Part shown: piece after piece, positions 62,334 to 64,000 of the stretch | Layout: each line of letters opens with the position of its first letter | How positions within the stretch are numbered: position 1 is the first letter of the stretch | Source: G963422445 sp963422445 | GTDB taxonomy: Bacteria; Pseudomonadota; Alphaproteobacteria; Thalassobaculales; Thalassobaculaceae | DNA length: 64,000 bases | Direction: 5' to 3' | NCBI GenBank assembly: GCA_963422445.2 | Contig: OY729512.2 | Location: 5,084,001-5,148,000, forward strand | Notes under the pieces: generated by a model | Databases searched by the model: none | Told to the model about the DNA's origin: nothing | What the model saw: the letters and a program-made list of their open reading frames with translations, nothing else | Made by a program: the position numbers and the translations under genes

Positions 62334-63131
62334 CTATCTCTTTGCGGCATTCTGAACGACAGTATCCTCTCCGAGGATTTGTTGGGTTTGCTGGATCAGG
62401 TCTTCCTCGACGCTCACACTGAGGTCAACATTGACCCGCTCTTTGCCCTCAATCGTCATGCCAGCTTCTTCTGGCCATTCGAGTGTCATCAGTTCATACC
62501 GCATCTTGCGCGGGGCTGTAAGCGCCAGGAGTGCCTGCAACCACACGGCCAGACCGGCAATCATGGCAACACAAAGTCCGAGGGTCAGGATCGTCTTGAT
62601 GATCCAGCGATGCGGCAACCCGACCTGCGATGCCGAAATCTCGCTGATTGCCCAGGAATCATAAGCGAAGGACGCGGCAAAATAGATCACGACAGCGGTG
62701 TACGGAAGCATGAAGAATGTCGCGCCAAGCAACTCCAGCCAGGCCTTGCGGCGAAAGGCCAGATGCTCGCGAACCAGATCCACCCTGACCTGGGTGTTCC
62801 AAACGCAGCCGAATCCGAGAACCATCGCGAACAAGGCCGTGTGCAGATGCCATTCGGTTTCCTGCAACAGCGTTGACTCGAAAAGTGGGCCGAGGCCGAT
62901 TTCCTCGGCAGCAAATTTCATATCGATCTGTAACTTGCCGGTCTTGCGCAGACACACATCATAGACCGTAACCAGGATCATCGGCACGAACAGCAGGGAG
63001 GCCCAGCGCCCGCAGAAGTCGACGACATCCCGGAGCCACAGGGACAATCTAACCAAGCTTTGGGCTAACGCCGCGTTCAGGTAACGCCCGCCGGTGATAT
63101 CGCCGCTATTGATGGTCTCTTCAGCAGCCAT
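62334..63131 (-). CDS. TRAP transporter small permease (DctQ-type)
   Basis: The 265-residue protein has four core helices typical of DctQ: ASLLFVPMILVTVYDVCLRK, WHLHTALFAMVLGFGCVWNT, AWLELLGATFFMLPYTAVVI and WIIKTILTLGLCVAMIAGL. Between the first two, LLQETEWHLHTALF is the conserved cytoplasmic segment. N- and C-terminal extensions make it longer than simple DctQ, as in the TAXI/mannitol-chloroaromatic type. ATG follows GGGAGGAAAAAGACG. It is 15 bases downstream of dctM. Confidence 0.88.
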   Translation of the reverse strand: MAAEETINSGDITGGRYLNAALAQSLVRLSLWLRDVVDFCGRWASLLFVPMILVTVYDVCLRKTGKLQIDMKFAAEEIGLGPLFESTLLQETEWHLHTALFAMVLGFGCVWNTQVRVDLVREHLAFRRKAWLELLGATFFMLPYTAVVIYFAASFAYDSWAISEISASQVGLPHRWIIKTILTLGLCVAMIAGLAVWLQALLALTAPRKMRYELMTLEWPEEAGMTIEGKERVNVDLSVSVEEDLIQQTQQILGEDTVVQNAAKR

Positions 63132-63146
63132 CGTCTTTTTCCTCCC

Positions 63147-64000
63147 TTACCCGTGAACCACATGCATCAGCCACAGCGACACGTTCGGGAATGCCAGAAC
63201 GGTAATGACGCCGAGGGCCTGCAGGATCACGAATGGAATGATACCCTTGTAGATTTCCTCGATCTTGATCTCCTTTGGCGCTATTCCCTTCATGTAGAAC
63301 AGCGCGAATCCGAAGGGTGGCGTCAGGAACGAGGTCTGTAAGTTGACCGCCAGCAGGATGATGAACCAGAACCTGATATCCTCCTGCGGCAGATGACCGC
63401 CGAAATCCAGCCCTGCGACCAGCGGCGTGAACACTGGCAGCACGATCAGGGTGATCTCAAGCCAGTCGAGGAAAAATCCAAGGAAAAACACGATGCCCAT
63501 GATCAGGAACAACATGCCCCAAGCGTCCAGACCGGCTTTCTCGACGATCAGATGCTCGACAACATCGTCACCGCCAAGCGACCGGTAGACATAAGCGAAA
63601 CAGGTCGCGCTGATCACGATAAAGAAGATCATCGAGACCGTCTTTGCCGAGGTATGGCAGACACCGACCAGGGTTTCCCGGCTCAGGCGCCGGTTGAATC
63701 CGGCCAGCAGCGTCGCACCGAAGGCGCCGACAGCGCCAGCCTCCGACGGCGTCGCCCAGCCAAGCAGAATCGATCCCTTGATCAATGATATCAGGAACAC
63801 CGGCGGCAGGAAGCTGCGCGCGATCAACGGCCCCATTTCAGCGCGCGGCACATTCAGAAGATGCGGCGGCAGGGGTGGCGCCATGCTCGGTCTGAGTGAT
63901 GATAGCGTTGCCACGAAAATCAGATAGAACGCGGCAAGAGTCAGTCCGGGAACAACCGCTGCCATGAACACGTTGCCGACCGAAATCGCCATCAGGTCGG
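63147..64000 (-). CDS. TRAP transporter large permease (DctM-type), 5' part outside window
   Basis: The frame continues to the window edge. The visible 281+ residues hold the C-terminal half of DctM: LISLIKGSILLGWATPSEAG, AVGAFGATLLAGFNRRLSRE, FLGFFLDWLEITLIVLPVFT and FIILLAVNLQTSFLTPPFGF. It forms the Na+-coupled channel with DctQ; a periplasmic binding protein should be encoded nearby, probably beyond the window. The first visible Met is not the true start. Confidence 0.9.
   Translation of the reverse strand, partial: DLMAISVGNVFMAAVVPGLTLAAFYLIFVATLSSLRPSMAPPLPPHLLNVPRAEMGPLIARSFLPPVFLISLIKGSILLGWATPSEAGAVGAFGATLLAGFNRRLSRETLVGVCHTSAKTVSMIFFIVISATCFAYVYRSLGGDDVVEHLIVEKAGLDAWGMLFLIMGIVFFLGFFLDWLEITLIVLPVFTPLVAGLDFGGHLPQEDIRFWFIILLAVNLQTSFLTPPFGFALFYMKGIAPKEIKIEEIYKGIIPFVILQALGVITVLAFPNVSLWLMHVVHG

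Noticed and set aside
1..64000. CRISPR arrays, rRNA genes, prophage structural genes
   Set aside because: No regularly spaced short repeats, no rRNA-like stretches and no phage structural genes were seen. The KilA-N gene belongs to an IS, not a prophage.

Overview
The window is a GC-rich alphaproteobacterial chromosome segment. The core genes (purEK, a YdcH/TIGR02444 neighbourhood, cinA, a TRAP transporter and N-formylglutamate amidohydrolase) look Rhodospirillales-like, but this placement is inference from gene content. The dominant feature is mobile DNA: about twenty insertion sequences or remnants from at least ten types, plus two MITEs. They include an ISNCY/IS4-like element (2 copies), two IS630 types (2 and 3 copies), four IS1595 types, IS1380, IS481, an IS1182-like element (2 copies), IS5-group, IS427-group, a Tn5-like IS4 fused to a DruA-like domain, and IS110. 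Several are nested or stacked. Such a load, with many pseudogenes, fits a lineage under relaxed selection (host-associated or recently bottlenecked); this too is inference.

Layout. 1-4350: IS end, 5'-truncated LLM oxidoreductase, YdcH-like protein, flavin prenyltransferase (UbiX family), amidase + TIGR02444 protein, second YdcH protein. 4434-9060: decayed IS630, small membrane protein, two IS1595 elements and two IS1595-derived MITEs around a broken gene. 9422-12784: purE-purK and a convergent ThDP enzyme. 12875-15600: intact IS with 9-bp duplication, then a decayed pair of overlapping genes, the second HEPN-like. 15917-18004: PhyH dioxygenase and MFS transporter. 18161-27700: a RES-toxin locus broken by an IS1595 and a stack of IS630, IS1380 (with nested IS630) and IS481, then a ribbon-helix-helix gene broken by an IS1595 that carries KilA-N/P63C and YHCH passenger genes. 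27770-30582: more IS. 30759-40934: a catabolic cluster (GntR regulator, TauD dioxygenase, fused HyuA-HyuB, VOC protein, two LLM oxidoreductases, enoyl-CoA hydratase, GAF protein). 41331-50904: decayed Panacea antitoxin, IS427 remnant, DruA-IS4 fusion, truncated IS110 with a candidate bridge RNA, IS5, a broken old-yellow-enzyme gene, an IS1182-like copy, and a frameshifted HNH nuclease. 51000-55140: maleate-isomerase-like protein, MetE-like protein, VTT-flavoprotein fusion. 55401-57430: IS427 with nested IS630. 57788-64000: cinA, second PhyH dioxygenase, tRNA-Val(GAC), N-formylglutamate amidohydrolase, and a TRAP transporter cluster running off the end.

Two themes stand out. The functional genes lean towards small-molecule catabolism (non-haem Fe dioxygenases, F420/FMN luciferase-like enzymes, amide hydrolysis, TRAP uptake). 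The toxin-antitoxin and defence-type genes (HEPN-like, RES, RHH, Panacea, HNH) are all broken, often by several transposons each. The most novel-looking candidates are the IS1595 element with passenger genes and a strong internal fold, the DruA-Tn5 transposase fusion, and the interleaved stems in the IS110 leader.
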